A DNA stretch of 64,000 nucleotides, taken from a bacterium 1XD21-70 (GTDB taxonomy: Bacteria; Bacillota; Clostridia; Lachnospirales; Lachnospiraceae). Within the stretch, counting starts at the first letter, position 1. Every line of letters begins with the position of its first letter. The notes under the pieces are model-generated. The model saw only the letters and a program-made list of their open reading frames with translations, was not told the origin of the DNA and searched no databases. This document shows, piece after piece, positions 35,174 through 44,029 of this stretch. Location of the stretch: NCBI GenBank assembly GCA_003669055.1, contig RAYB01000029.1:1-64000 (forward strand), given 5' to 3'. The translations under genes and the position numbers were made by a program.

Positions 35174-36578
35174 TCCGGATGCCAACAAAAGCCTGTTGGC
35201 CGTTACCTACCTTATGGTGGGGCTGTTTGTGGGCATGATTCTTTATTTTGGGTATTTTCTGCAATACAGGGGGGAAACCGTGATTAATAATTCCTACAAT
35301 TCCCGGCTTGACCGTTTTGCAGACCGGATTGTCCGCGGGGAATTGCTGAGCAAAGATGGCCGCGTGCTGGCAATGACGGAGGAAAAAGATGGGGAGGAGA
35401 AAAGGGTCTATCCTTACGGCAGCCTGTTCGCCCACGGAATAGGGTATTGGGACCATGGAAAGACAGGGCTGGAGGCTTTAGCGAATTTTTATCTGCTGAC
35501 GTCGCATATGAACCTGGCAGAAAGGACAGTCAATGAACTTTGCGGCGTGAAAAATATCGGTGATAACGTAATCACGACCTTGGATGTGGATCTGCAGCAG
35601 GCGGCATCGGACGCTTTGGGGGAAAGGCGCGGGGCTGTGATCGTGATGGAACCGGATACCGGCAAGGTGCTGGCCATGGTGTCAAAGCCCGGTTTTGACC
35701 CCAATACCTTAGGCGATGACTGGGATGCGCTGATTGCGGGGGAAAATACGCAGGCACAGCTTTTAAACCGGGCATCCCAGGGCCTGTACCCGCCAGGATC
35801 CACGTTTAAGGTCATTATGGCATTGGAATACATCCGGGAAAATCCCGATACCTGGCAGGACTTTACATTTGACTGCGACGGGGTGTACGAGCAGGGGGAA
35901 TATACCATTTCCTGCTACCACGGCAATGTCCATGGGCACCAGAACTTAGAACAGGCTTTTGCCAATTCCTGCAACGGGGCTTTTGCTGCCCTGGGGCTTG
36001 AGACGGACGCAGGCAAGGTGCATGAACTGGCGGAGCAGCTTTTGTTCAACAAGGAACTGCCGTTTCCGCTTGCCTACAGCAAGGGTTCTTTTACCATGAA
36101 CGAAGGGGCGGACACCTGGGAGGTGCTCCAGACCTCGATCGGGCAGGGCAATACGCAGATGACACCGATCCATAATGCGATGGTCACGGCGGCGGTCGCT
36201 AACGGCGGGGTTCTGATGAAGCCATATTTGGTGGAACGGGTGGAAAATGCTGCCGGTGAGGAGATCCACAGGTTTCTGCCGGAGGCTTATGGAAGCCTGA
36301 TGGAAGCCGGTGAGGCGGATATCCTGGCAGGGCTGATGCGCCGGGTGGTGACAGAGGGGACAGGGTCAGCGGTGCGGACGGATGCGTATGAGGTGGCAGG
36401 GAAGACCGGGTCGGCGGAGTTTGAGGCAGGGAAGGAGACGCATGCCTGGTTTACAGGTTTTGCCCCGGCAGAGGATCCGCAGATCGTTGTGGCTGTGGTG
36501 GTGGAAGAATCCGGTTCCGGCGGGCAGATAGCGGCGCCGGTGGCCAGGAGCGTTTTTGATATGTATTTTTCAAAATGA
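35154..36578 (+). CDS. Class B penicillin-binding protein (PbpA-like)
   Basis: This transpeptidase cross-links the glycan made by the upstream SEDS protein. The 474-residue product has one N-terminal membrane helix (LLAVTYLMVGLFVGMILYF), a short pedestal region and a transpeptidase domain with the active-site PGSTFKV (SxxK), SCN (SxN) and GKTGSAE (KTG) motifs. It is short for class B, like mycobacterial PbpA, which is also paired with RodA. The ATG at 35154 lies behind AGGAGG; the ATG at 35142 overlaps that site. Confidence 0.92.
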   Translation: MRKERPDPDANKSLLAVTYLMVGLFVGMILYFGYFLQYRGETVINNSYNSRLDRFADRIVRGELLSKDGRVLAMTEEKDGEEKRVYPYGSLFAHGIGYWDHGKTGLEALANFYLLTSHMNLAERTVNELCGVKNIGDNVITTLDVDLQQAASDALGERRGAVIVMEPDTGKVLAMVSKPGFDPNTLGDDWDALIAGENTQAQLLNRASQGLYPPGSTFKVIMALEYIRENPDTWQDFTFDCDGVYEQGEYTISCYHGNVHGHQNLEQAFANSCNGAFAALGLETDAGKVHELAEQLLFNKELPFPLAYSKGSFTMNEGADTWEVLQTSIGQGNTQMTPIHNAMVTAAVANGGVLMKPYLVERVENAAGEEIHRFLPEAYGSLMEAGEADILAGLMRRVVTEGTGSAVRTDAYEVAGKTGSAEFEAGKETHAWFTGFAPAEDPQIVVAVVVEESGSGGQIAAPVARSVFDMYFSK

Positions 36579-36586
36579 ATTTTATC

Positions 36587-36615
36587 TTGCATCTTACCAG
36601 GAAACGCGGTATACT
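36587..36615 (+). promoter_or_regulatory. Sigma-A type promoter before the Nudix gene
   Basis: TTGCAT (36587-36592), a 17-base spacer and TATACT (36610-36615) begin 9 bases after the penicillin-binding protein stop codon. The leader to the GTG start is about 60 bases. Confidence 0.78.
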
Positions 36616-36681
36616 AAAACCAGTCTTGTGACACACCAAAGTGGCATTATTTTTTATGGTGCCAATACAGGAGGGATTGCA

Positions 36682-37134
36682 GTGATTGAAGCAACGAGCT
36701 GTGGAGGTGTGGTTATATTTCGGGGTAAGATTCTGGTCTTGTACAAGAATTACAAGAATAAGTATGAAGGCTGGGTATTGCCAAAAGGAACTGTAGAAGC
36801 AGGAGAGGAGTACAAGGAAACCGCTCTCCGGGAAGTAAAGGAGGAGACTGGTGTCAGTGCCTCTATCATCAAGTATATTGGGAAGAGTTCCTATTCCTTC
36901 AGTACACCCCAGGATATGGTGGAGAAGGATGTACACTGGTACCTGATGATGGCAGACAGCTATTACAGCAAACCACAACGGGAGGAGCACTTTATGGATT
37001 CCGGATATTATAAGTTTTATGAGGCGTACCATCTGCTGAAATTTTCCAACGAAAAGCAGATTTTGGAAAAGGCTTATAATGAATACCTGGATCTGAAAAA
37101 AGCGAACCTCTGGGGCAGCAAAAAGTATTTTTAA
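36682..37134 (+). CDS. Nudix hydrolase
   Basis: Nudix enzymes cleave nucleoside diphosphates linked to another group. The 150-residue product has an intact Nudix box (GTVEAGEEYKETALREVKEE, then TG) and the preceding WVLPKG strand, typical of diadenosine polyphosphate or nucleotide-cleaning types. The start is a GTG at 36682 with AGGAGG 7 bases upstream; the 42 in-frame codons before it would cross the promoter. It lies 50 bases before the degenerate EAL gene. Confidence 0.88.
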   Translation: MIEATSCGGVVIFRGKILVLYKNYKNKYEGWVLPKGTVEAGEEYKETALREVKEETGVSASIIKYIGKSSYSFSTPQDMVEKDVHWYLMMADSYYSKPQREEHFMDSGYYKFYEAYHLLKFSNEKQILEKAYNEYLDLKKANLWGSKKYF

Positions 37135-37184
37135 ATGTAAGAGGCAAGATTGCGGACAATAATACATTTAAGGGAGAAGTCGGT

Positions 37185-38561
37185 ATGAGTTTATTCTGGA
37201 AGAAGGAAGAGCCGATGGCGATTGAGGACGCCAAACGGTTGGCGGCAGAGCAGGCGCTGATGGAGAACAAAAAGCAGAGCGACAGCAAGACCTGTTACAA
37301 CCATTTGGAGGCACAATTCCTGTTGGGCTATCATGGCGTGGTTCTGAAAGTGTACCTTGAGAATTTCAAGCGCATGAATGAACTGTTTGGGTTTGAGTAT
37401 TGTGAGGAACTGCTGGATAATATCCTGGATTATCTGGAACAGAAGACACGGTGCAAGGTCTACCGCTATGTGGGTGTGGAGTTCATCATTATCCTGCGGG
37501 ACCGTACCATGGGAGAGGCATCACGGCTGGCAGAACAGCTGATTGACCGGTTTGAGTATAGCTGGACGGTAGACAATACGGATTGCCTGTGTGCAATCCG
37601 CCTTGGCCTATGTGCATATCCGGGATACGCCACGAATGCGGGTGAGATGTTAAAATGCCTCGATCTTGCAGTGTCCCGTGCGGCAGAGATGGAGGGCAGC
37701 CAGTACGCGGTATATGATATGAAGCTACATACCCGTTTCCAGAGGAGGCAGGCGATTACCCGTTACTTGTCCACTGCTTTTGCCAACAACGAGGTAGAGG
37801 TGCGCTACCGGCCGACTTATGACCTAAAGAAGGGGAAGTTTACCCGGGCAGAATTCTACATGAGGATTTTCGTCAAGGATGTCGGGATGGTGGGGAGTTC
37901 GGAATTTTTGACCATTGCCGAGGACACAGGGCAGATCCGGACCGTGGAATATTATGCCTTAGACCGGGTAGCATCTACGATCCGCCAGCTTCTGGATGAG
38001 GGGAAGGAGTTTGAGTCGATTGCTATCGCTATTTCCCCGGTTTTGCTTTTGCAGGGTGACTTCCTGGATGAGGTGGGGAGGGTAGTCCGTACCTATGAGA
38101 TCCCGGCCGGTAAGCTTGCCATTGAGATTGACGAGTATGCGGTCAGCATGGCATATGTGAATGTTATGGTCTTGATGCAGGAGTTGGCTTCCCTGGGAGT
38201 GGAGATGATTCTGAATAATTTTGGCTCCGGATATTCCGGCCTTGCCCGGATCTTAGAACTTCCGGTAGATACGCTGAAGTTTGACCGGATGTTCGTGTGG
38301 CAGATGGAGACGGATTCGCAGTCCATGCCGGTGATGGAAGGCCTGACACAGATTGCCAGGAAGATAGGGAAGAAGCTGATTGCGGAGGGAGTAGAGACGC
38401 AGAACCAGAAGGATATCCTCACTCAGTTCGGGTGCCATATCCACCAGGGCTTCTATTACGCACCGACACTTCCTGAGAAGGATCTGTTCGCGGTGCTTGA
38501 TACCTCTCTGGATGATGCCAGAGGCCTTGTCGAGCATGAGAAGGAAGTATTGAAGAATTGA
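37185..38561 (+). CDS. Degenerate GGDEF-EAL protein, likely catalytically inactive
   Basis: The 458-residue product has a GGDEF-like domain (residues 45-180) in which the signature is YVGVEF, and an EAL-like domain (195-440) in which the signature is AEFYMRI and the DDFG motif is NNFGSGYS. Several metal-binding acidic residues of phosphodiesterases are thus missing, while the QGFYYAPTLP and LIAEGVET segments remain. It probably binds rather than makes or breaks c-di-GMP, or is a protein-interaction module. No membrane or sensor domain is seen. GGGAG precedes the ATG. A terminator follows. Confidence 0.85.
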   Translation: MSLFWKKEEPMAIEDAKRLAAEQALMENKKQSDSKTCYNHLEAQFLLGYHGVVLKVYLENFKRMNELFGFEYCEELLDNILDYLEQKTRCKVYRYVGVEFIIILRDRTMGEASRLAEQLIDRFEYSWTVDNTDCLCAIRLGLCAYPGYATNAGEMLKCLDLAVSRAAEMEGSQYAVYDMKLHTRFQRRQAITRYLSTAFANNEVEVRYRPTYDLKKGKFTRAEFYMRIFVKDVGMVGSSEFLTIAEDTGQIRTVEYYALDRVASTIRQLLDEGKEFESIAIAISPVLLLQGDFLDEVGRVVRTYEIPAGKLAIEIDEYAVSMAYVNVMVLMQELASLGVEMILNNFGSGYSGLARILELPVDTLKFDRMFVWQMETDSQSMPVMEGLTQIARKIGKKLIAEGVETQNQKDILTQFGCHIHQGFYYAPTLPEKDLFAVLDTSLDDARGLVEHEKEVLKN

Positions 38562-38580
38562 GTATGAAATAAGGTTTCTT

Positions 38581-38606
38581 CGGGGACACTGCTAGCAGTG
38601 TCCCCG
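38581..38606 (+). terminator. Terminator after the GGDEF-EAL gene
   Basis: CGGGGACACTGC and its perfect complement form a 12-bp palindrome (closed by CTAG, so the real loop is at least 4 bases), followed by TATTTTG. Confidence 0.8.
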
Positions 38607-38756
38607 TATTTTGTAGGCAGGGACGGGCAACCGGCAGAATTTTGTGGAGCAATGGCTGCCCTTTTGGACAGTGTGGACAAAGGGCGGCCTCGGTGGCAAA
38701 AAGGAATTGGCCTAGAAAGACCCAAAGAAAAGGCAGCAAAAGGAAGGAGAACAAAT

Positions 38757-40250
38757 ATGGGACATATGGAACAGCTTAAGCCTTACCTGGAACGGGCAAT
38801 GGCGCTGCAGGCAGCATTGGTTCTGTTTGAGTGGGACAATGAAACGCTGGCACCAGAGCAGGCAGGGAAATATACGGCAAAAGTACAGGGAACTTTGTCA
38901 GAAGCTTATCAGGAGATCATGACCAAAAAGGAAGTGCGGTCATTGCTGGAAAAATGCAGGCAGGAGCCGGGGCTTACAGAGACGGAGCGAGCCATTGTGC
39001 GGGAGGCATCAGAAGAGACCGATAAGCTGGAGAAGATCCCGCCGCAGGAATACCGGGCTTACCAGGAACTGGTGGCGGAATCGGCGCGGATATGGTCAAA
39101 GGCAAAGCAGGAGCGGGATTTTGGGATGTTTGCACCTACGCTTAAGAAGATCATTTCCTACCAGAAAAAATTTGCCGGTTACCAGGCAAAGGAGGGGCAG
39201 AAGCTTTACGATGTGATGCTTGACAATTATGAGAAGGGTTTTTCCATGGAAAAGCTGGACGAATTTTTTGCGCTTTTGAAGGAAGAACTGGTGCCGTTTC
39301 TGCATCAGGTGATGGAGCATGGGGCAGAGATCCGGGATGATTTCCTGGAAGGGGGGTACCCGGAGGAAAAACAACGGGAATTGGCGAAATTTATGGCAGA
39401 GTATGTGGGGTTTGACTTTAAGAGGGGCGTCCTGGCAGAGAGCGCGCATCCGTTTACTACCAATCTCCACAACCACGACGTGAGGATTACGACACATTAT
39501 AAGGAGAGAATGGACAGTTCCCTTTTTTCCGTGATCCACGAGGCGGGGCATGCTGCCTATGAACTGGGGGTGGCAGACGAACTGACACAGACATTCGTGG
39601 GGCAAGGGGCTTCCATGGGGATGCATGAATCGCAGTCCCGTTTTTTTGAAAACATAATCGGGCGTGATGAGGCATTCTGGGAGCCAATCTATCCGAAGAT
39701 CCAGGAAATGTTCCCGGAAAAACTTAAAGGTATCACACAGGAGGATTTTGTGCGTGCTGTCAATAAGGTGCAGCCTGGGCTTATCCGCACGGAAGCGGAT
39801 GAACTGACATACAGCCTGCATGTCCTCGTCCGGTATGAACTGGAGAAAATGTTGATTGAAGAGGATCTGGATGTAGAGGAACTGCCAGGCCTGTGGGCGG
39901 ATAAGTACGAGGAATATCTGGGAGTGAGGCCTGGCAATGCGGCGGAGGGGGTGCTGCAGGATATCCATTGGGCGCAGGGATCGTTCGGGTATTTTCCTTC
40001 TTACGCGCTGGGGAGTGCTTTTGCGGCGCAGATATATCATTTTATGAAGCAAAGCATGGATTTTAAAAAACTTCTGCGTCAGGGGGAACTGGAGATGGTC
40101 AGGGGAGTGCTGCGAAGGCACATCCACCGGTTTGGGAAGATGAAAGACAGCAGGCAGCTGCTGCGGGACATGACAGGCGAGGACTTCAGGCCGCAATATT
40201 ATGTTGAGTATCTGAAAGAAAAGTATGGGAGGATATACGGCCTGAACTGA
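38757..40250 (+). CDS. M32 family carboxypeptidase (Taq type)
   Basis: M32 enzymes are metal-dependent cytosolic carboxypeptidases that remove most C-terminal residues. The 498-residue product has the metal site HEAGH (in SVIHEAGHAAYELG) and the family signatures HPFTTNLHNHDVRITT, MGMHESQSRFFENIIGR and IRTEADELTYSLHVLVRYELE. Length and all landmarks are typical. AAGGAAGGAG precedes the ATG at 38757. It appears to be a single-gene unit behind the terminator at 38581. Confidence 0.94.
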   Translation: MGHMEQLKPYLERAMALQAALVLFEWDNETLAPEQAGKYTAKVQGTLSEAYQEIMTKKEVRSLLEKCRQEPGLTETERAIVREASEETDKLEKIPPQEYRAYQELVAESARIWSKAKQERDFGMFAPTLKKIISYQKKFAGYQAKEGQKLYDVMLDNYEKGFSMEKLDEFFALLKEELVPFLHQVMEHGAEIRDDFLEGGYPEEKQRELAKFMAEYVGFDFKRGVLAESAHPFTTNLHNHDVRITTHYKERMDSSLFSVIHEAGHAAYELGVADELTQTFVGQGASMGMHESQSRFFENIIGRDEAFWEPIYPKIQEMFPEKLKGITQEDFVRAVNKVQPGLIRTEADELTYSLHVLVRYELEKMLIEEDLDVEELPGLWADKYEEYLGVRPGNAAEGVLQDIHWAQGSFGYFPSYALGSAFAAQIYHFMKQSMDFKKLLRQGELEMVRGVLRRHIHRFGKMKDSRQLLRDMTGEDFRPQYYVEYLKEKYGRIYGLN

Positions 40251-40314
40251 TACGAATTTTTGGGCCGGAAGAGGCATAGGATGGTAGGGATACCGAGTGT
40301 CAGGAGAAAGTCAT

Positions 40315-42117
40315 ATGCCGAACCAGAAGTTGGAGAATCTGCTGAATCTGTCTTTGGAGGTGTCGCCTCAGGAACGGGCGAGGTCGCAGGAATTGGAGAC
40401 CGGATACCTGCCGGAGGAAAAATCTTGGGAATTGATCGTGAAATATTCGGGTAACCTGGATGCGGTGCGGGAACTGGGCGTGCAGGTGGAGGAGATGAGG
40501 AACGAATATGCGATTTTGGTTGTGCCGGAGGCTTTGATTGACCAGGTCAGCGCATTACCGCAGATCGAATACGTGGAAAAGCCAAAGAGGCTGTTTTTTG
40601 CTGTGAACCGGGCAAAGGCAGCCTCTTGTGTTAATATTTTGCAGGAACCGCCGCGGAACCTGACAGGCAAAGGGGTGCTGATAGCGGTGCTGGATTCGGG
40701 GATTGATTATTTCCATGAGGATTTTCGGAATGCAGACGGGACGACAAGGATCGTGGAACTATGGGATCAGACATTAAACCAGGTGTTTACGAGGGAGGAG
40801 ATCAACGCGGCTCTGGAGGCGGGAGACCGGGCGGCGGCGAGGGGTCTGGTGCCGTCCGTGGATGGCAGCGGGCACGGAACTTCGGTGGCAGGGATTGCAG
40901 CAGGGAATGGGCGTGAGTCGGATGGGGCATACCGGGGTGTGGCCTATGAAAGTGAATTTCTGGTGGTAAAACTGGGCAATGCCCGCGAGGAGGGCTTTCC
41001 GCGCACAACAGAATTGATGCGGGCAGTGAATTTTGTGGTAGAGTGGGCGGTGGACAGGGCGATGCCGCTCGTAGTGAATATCAGCTTTGGAAACACATAC
41101 GGTTCCCATGACGGGACAGGGCTTTTGGAGATGTTCTTGGATGACATTGGGAATTATGGGCGGACGACCATCGTGGTGGGGAGCGGAAATGAGGGGGCAG
41201 CAGCAGGGCATATGTCGGGGAATCTGCCTGTGACGGGAGGGAGGGGCGGGGGGAATGCAGTGCAGGGAGCAGCGGCGCCTGGGACAGGCATAGCAGGTGG
41301 GAGCAGCAATGGGGGAAGCCTGGCAGCAGGAGGGGCAGTGCAGGCAGAACTTTCGGTAGCGCCTTATGAATCCGGGGTCAGCGTCCAACTTTGGAAAGCG
41401 TATTCGGATCAATTTACAGTCAGCTTACAGACCCCTTCCGGAGAAATGTTAGGGCCGTTGTCGGAGCAGCTGGGGCCGGTGCGTTTCCGCTACCGCGGGA
41501 TGCAGGTGCTGGTATATTACGGGAAGCCGGGGCCGTTCAGTGTGGCACAGGAAATCTATTTTGATTTTGTGCCGGATGAGGGGAACTATGTGGAGAGCGG
41601 GATCTGGACTTTTCGCCTGCAGCCGCAGAGGGTGGTGCAGGGGCAGGTTGATTTCTGGCTGCCATCGGCGGCTGTGCTGAATTTTTCTACCCGTTTTTTA
41701 GAGCCTGCGCCGGATATAACCCTGACGGTTCCGTCTACAGCGGCGAAAGTGATCACAGTGGGAGCTTATAACAGTGCCACAAATTCTTATGCGGATTTTT
41801 CCGGCAGGGGCTTCACCCGCATGACAAACCAGGTGAAGCCGGATCTGTGTGCGCCCGGGGTCGGCCTGATGGCGCCTGGGAACGGGGGAGGCTACCGGTC
41901 GGTGACCGGAACCTCTTTTGCGGCGCCGGTGGTGGCGGGGAGCGCAGCGCTTTTGATGCAGTGGGGGATTGTGGATGGGAATGACCCGTTTTTGTATGGG
42001 GAGAAGGTGAAGGCTTATCTGAGGCGCGGGGCGCGGCCGCTGCCGGGGTTTGGGGAGTTTCCGAATCCTCAGGTAGGCTGGGGATCGATTTGTCTGAGGG
42101 ATAGTCTGCCGGTGTGA
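40315..42117 (+). CDS. Subtilisin-like S8 protease, CspABC type
   Basis: The 600-residue product has an N-terminal prodomain-like region (1-100) and an S8 domain with an intact triad: Asp127 (AVLDSGID), His187 (GSGHGTS) and Ser534 (GTSFAAP). The layout, with a long insert between His and Ser, resembles the clostridial Csp group, some of which act in spore germination. No signal peptide is seen. A Gly/Ala/Ser-rich low-complexity stretch (about residues 305-345) is an unusual insertion. CAGGAG precedes the ATG. The last 29 bases of the gene are repeated at 43936, 1.8 kb downstream. Confidence 0.88.
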   Translation: MPNQKLENLLNLSLEVSPQERARSQELETGYLPEEKSWELIVKYSGNLDAVRELGVQVEEMRNEYAILVVPEALIDQVSALPQIEYVEKPKRLFFAVNRAKAASCVNILQEPPRNLTGKGVLIAVLDSGIDYFHEDFRNADGTTRIVELWDQTLNQVFTREEINAALEAGDRAAARGLVPSVDGSGHGTSVAGIAAGNGRESDGAYRGVAYESEFLVVKLGNAREEGFPRTTELMRAVNFVVEWAVDRAMPLVVNISFGNTYGSHDGTGLLEMFLDDIGNYGRTTIVVGSGNEGAAAGHMSGNLPVTGGRGGGNAVQGAAAPGTGIAGGSSNGGSLAAGGAVQAELSVAPYESGVSVQLWKAYSDQFTVSLQTPSGEMLGPLSEQLGPVRFRYRGMQVLVYYGKPGPFSVAQEIYFDFVPDEGNYVESGIWTFRLQPQRVVQGQVDFWLPSAAVLNFSTRFLEPAPDITLTVPSTAAKVITVGAYNSATNSYADFSGRGFTRMTNQVKPDLCAPGVGLMAPGNGGGYRSVTGTSFAAPVVAGSAALLMQWGIVDGNDPFLYGEKVKAYLRRGARPLPGFGEFPNPQVGWGSICLRDSLPV

Positions 42118-42120
42118 ATA
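42089..42120 (+). repeat. 32-bp direct repeat, left copy
   Basis: This 32-base sequence covers the last codons and stop of the S8 protease gene (CLRDSLPV, stop) and 3 bases beyond. An exact second copy is at 43936-43967. The two copies bracket an AT-rich segment with two genes, as target-site or att repeats would. Confidence 0.8.
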
Positions 42121-42149
42121 AATTATTGATGTAAATGTATGAAAATTCA

Positions 42150-42178
42150 TAGCACTTTTCGACAAAGCGAGATATAAT
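42150..42178 (+). promoter_or_regulatory. Possible sigma-A promoter of the CoiA-like gene
   Basis: A perfect TATAAT (42173-42178) lies 43 bases before the ATG at 42221. The box 17 bases upstream (TAGCAC) is a poor -35 match. Confidence 0.45.
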
Positions 42179-42220
42179 ATATTCTGTGAATCGAAACTAA
42201 GTTTCTAACAGGAGAGAAAT

Positions 42221-42769
42221 ATGCCTTCTTTAACACATGTTTGTATGTGGTCAGAACATGGCTGGAAGAAAATAACTGCCAATGAGGCAGCTAGGTTACA
42301 TCCAGGAGGAATGGTTTCAGCGGCATGTGGCTTATTCATGTGTGAATTATGCGGTCAATATGTTATCCTTACAGAGGGAGAAAAAAATGTTCGTCATTTT
42401 AGACATAAGATATCGGAGAAGAGTAAGGATTGTCCAGAGCGTACATTTGGCTCCTCTGTCTGTATGACCTATAATGCGAAAGAGTATGAGCTTCCTATAA
42501 GAATATGCAATATTACGGGTAATCAATTTGATTTGGAATTGGGATTGCTATACGTTCCACAATTTATTTTGGTGTCGGCTGTTTCGCTGGAGGAGCAGAT
42601 ACGGTATATTGGCTCATTGAAACAGATATTGGGGATGCCGGGATATGATATCCATATTTTTTCCGATTCTATTACAGTTAGAAAATGGGGAATTCAAAAG
42701 AAAATTGTAGTTTATCCGGAAATGTGGGTGGAACCTTTTGAAAAAGATGTTATATATGTCAGTTCCTAA
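42221..42769 (+). CDS. Hypothetical protein with CoiA-like zinc domain
   Basis: Not assigned to a characterised family. The 182-residue product has a likely zinc site in residues 41-71: CELC, HFRH and a following Cys in KDCPE. A similar C-C, H-H, C pattern occurs at the start of CoiA-like proteins found with DNA uptake and defence genes. The rest is alpha/beta without a visible nuclease motif. It may be a truncated version of a longer protein. The gene is AT-rich compared with its upstream neighbours and lies between the 32-bp repeats, so horizontal gain is likely. Confidence 0.6.
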   Translation: MPSLTHVCMWSEHGWKKITANEAARLHPGGMVSAACGLFMCELCGQYVILTEGEKNVRHFRHKISEKSKDCPERTFGSSVCMTYNAKEYELPIRICNITGNQFDLELGLLYVPQFILVSAVSLEEQIRYIGSLKQILGMPGYDIHIFSDSITVRKWGIQKKIVVYPEMWVEPFEKDVIYVSS

Positions 42770-42857
42770 AGGGTATGTATGAATGGGATGCCCGCAGGAT
42801 GTGGATTAAGAGAGTAGATTGTAATAATAGATTGTCGGAATAAGATTGGGTGATTTT

Positions 42858-43892
42858 ATGGACAAAAAGATACAGATCAGAAATAGTACTACGGATTTTC
42901 TTGTGTTTACCAAACAGAATGGGGAGGACGGCATTGAGGTCAGAGTTCATGATGAAGATGTATGGTTGACACAAAAGAGCATGGCGAGGCTTTTTGATTG
43001 CTCGACGGACAATATTGGTTTACATTTGAAAAATATTTTTGCCAGCGGAGAGTTAGAGTCAGAAGCAGTTACCGAGGAATCCTCGGCAACTGCTTCTGAC
43101 GGCAAAAAATATAGGATGAAATTTTATAATCTTGACGCGATTATCTCAGTGGGCTATCGAATTAATTCCATTCGGGCAACCCAGTTCAGGCAGTGGGCAA
43201 CAAAGGTATTAAAGACCTTTGCGATTCAGGGGTATGTGTTGGATAAAAAACGGCTTGAAAATGGGCAGATATTTGATGAGGAATATTTTGAGCATTTACT
43301 TGATGAAATCAGGGAAATTCGTGCAAGTGAGAGAAAATTTTATCAAAAGATAACCGATATCTATGCAACAGCAGTGGATTATTCTCCTACAGCAGCTACA
43401 TCTAAGGATTTTTTTGCCATGGTTCAGAATAAGCTGCATTATGCAATTCATCATCATACGGCTGCAGAGGTGATCGTAGAGCGTGCAGACCATAGAAAAG
43501 AACATATGGGGTTGACTACTTGGAAAAATGCTCCAATGGGTAAAATCGTGAAATCGGATGTCAGTATTGCAAAGAATTATTTGACAAAAGTGGAGATGCA
43601 GGATTTAAATCAGTTTGTCACTATGTATTTGGACTATGCGGAACGACAGGCAAGAAGACAGATTCCTATGACTATGGAAGATTGGTCGAAAAGACTGGAT
43701 GTATTTTTGGAATTTAATGAGGAAGAGATCTTGAGGGATAAGGGTAAGGTATCAGCTGAAATCGCTAAAAGCTTTGCTGAGAGTGAGTTTGAAAAGTATA
43801 GAGTGATTCAGGATGGACTGTATCAAAGCGATTTTGATAAGTTATTATCTGGGATTGGTGAAAGTGGGAAAGAAAACCCGAAAAATAAGTAA
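42858..43892 (+). CDS. RhuM family protein
   Basis: RhuM proteins are widespread in mobile islands; the biochemical role is not settled. The 344-residue product has the family N-terminus with a helix-turn-helix-like segment (VWLTQKSMARLFDCSTDNIGLHL, residues 37-59), then DGKKYRMKFYNLDAIISVGYR and QFRQWATKVLKTFAIQGYVL, the strongest landmarks. Residues 170-300 include HYAIHHHTAAEVI and RADHRKEHMGLTTWK, the conserved C-terminal half. The ATG at 42858 is preferred over one at 42846. A 43-base hairpin lies inside the coding sequence at 43058-43100. It is the second gene between the 32-bp repeats. Confidence 0.85.
   Translation: MDKKIQIRNSTTDFLVFTKQNGEDGIEVRVHDEDVWLTQKSMARLFDCSTDNIGLHLKNIFASGELESEAVTEESSATASDGKKYRMKFYNLDAIISVGYRINSIRATQFRQWATKVLKTFAIQGYVLDKKRLENGQIFDEEYFEHLLDEIREIRASERKFYQKITDIYATAVDYSPTAATSKDFFAMVQNKLHYAIHHHTAAEVIVERADHRKEHMGLTTWKNAPMGKIVKSDVSIAKNYLTKVEMQDLNQFVTMYLDYAERQARRQIPMTMEDWSKRLDVFLEFNEEEILRDKGKVSAEIAKSFAESEFEKYRVIQDGLYQSDFDKLLSGIGESGKENPKNK
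43058..43100. repeat. Large inverted repeat inside the RhuM gene
   Basis: GTCAGAAGCAGTT (43058-43070) with CCGAGG (43072-43077) mirrors CCTCGG (43081-43086) and AACTGCTTCTGAC (43088-43100), with one mismatched pair and a 3-base turn. It encodes the ESEAVTEESSATASD stretch and has no T run. Confidence 0.7.
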
Positions 43893-43935
43893 AAAGTTTG
43901 CGACATTAACTTGACATACGCGGGGTATAGGGCGC

Positions 43936-43967
43936 TTTGTCTGAGGGATAGTCTGCCGGTGTGAATA
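43936..43967 (+). repeat. 32-bp direct repeat, right copy
   Basis: Exact copy of 42089-42120. Read in the same frame it gives ALCLRDSLPV and a stop, a remnant of an S8 protease C-terminus with no protease gene upstream of it. Confidence 0.8.
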
Positions 43968-43987
43968 GAGTGGGTTTTTGGGAAAAT

Positions 43988-44029
43988 AAGCACTTTATTT
44001 TGTGACGTATGGCGTCGAATAAAGTGCTT
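43988..44029. terminator. Hairpin terminator after the right repeat
   Basis: AAGCACTTTATT (43988-43999) and AATAAAGTGCTT (44018-44029) are perfect complements, with an inner GACG/CGTC pair, followed by TTTAT. It may be the original terminator of the S8 protease gene, now separated from it by the inserted segment. Confidence 0.75.
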
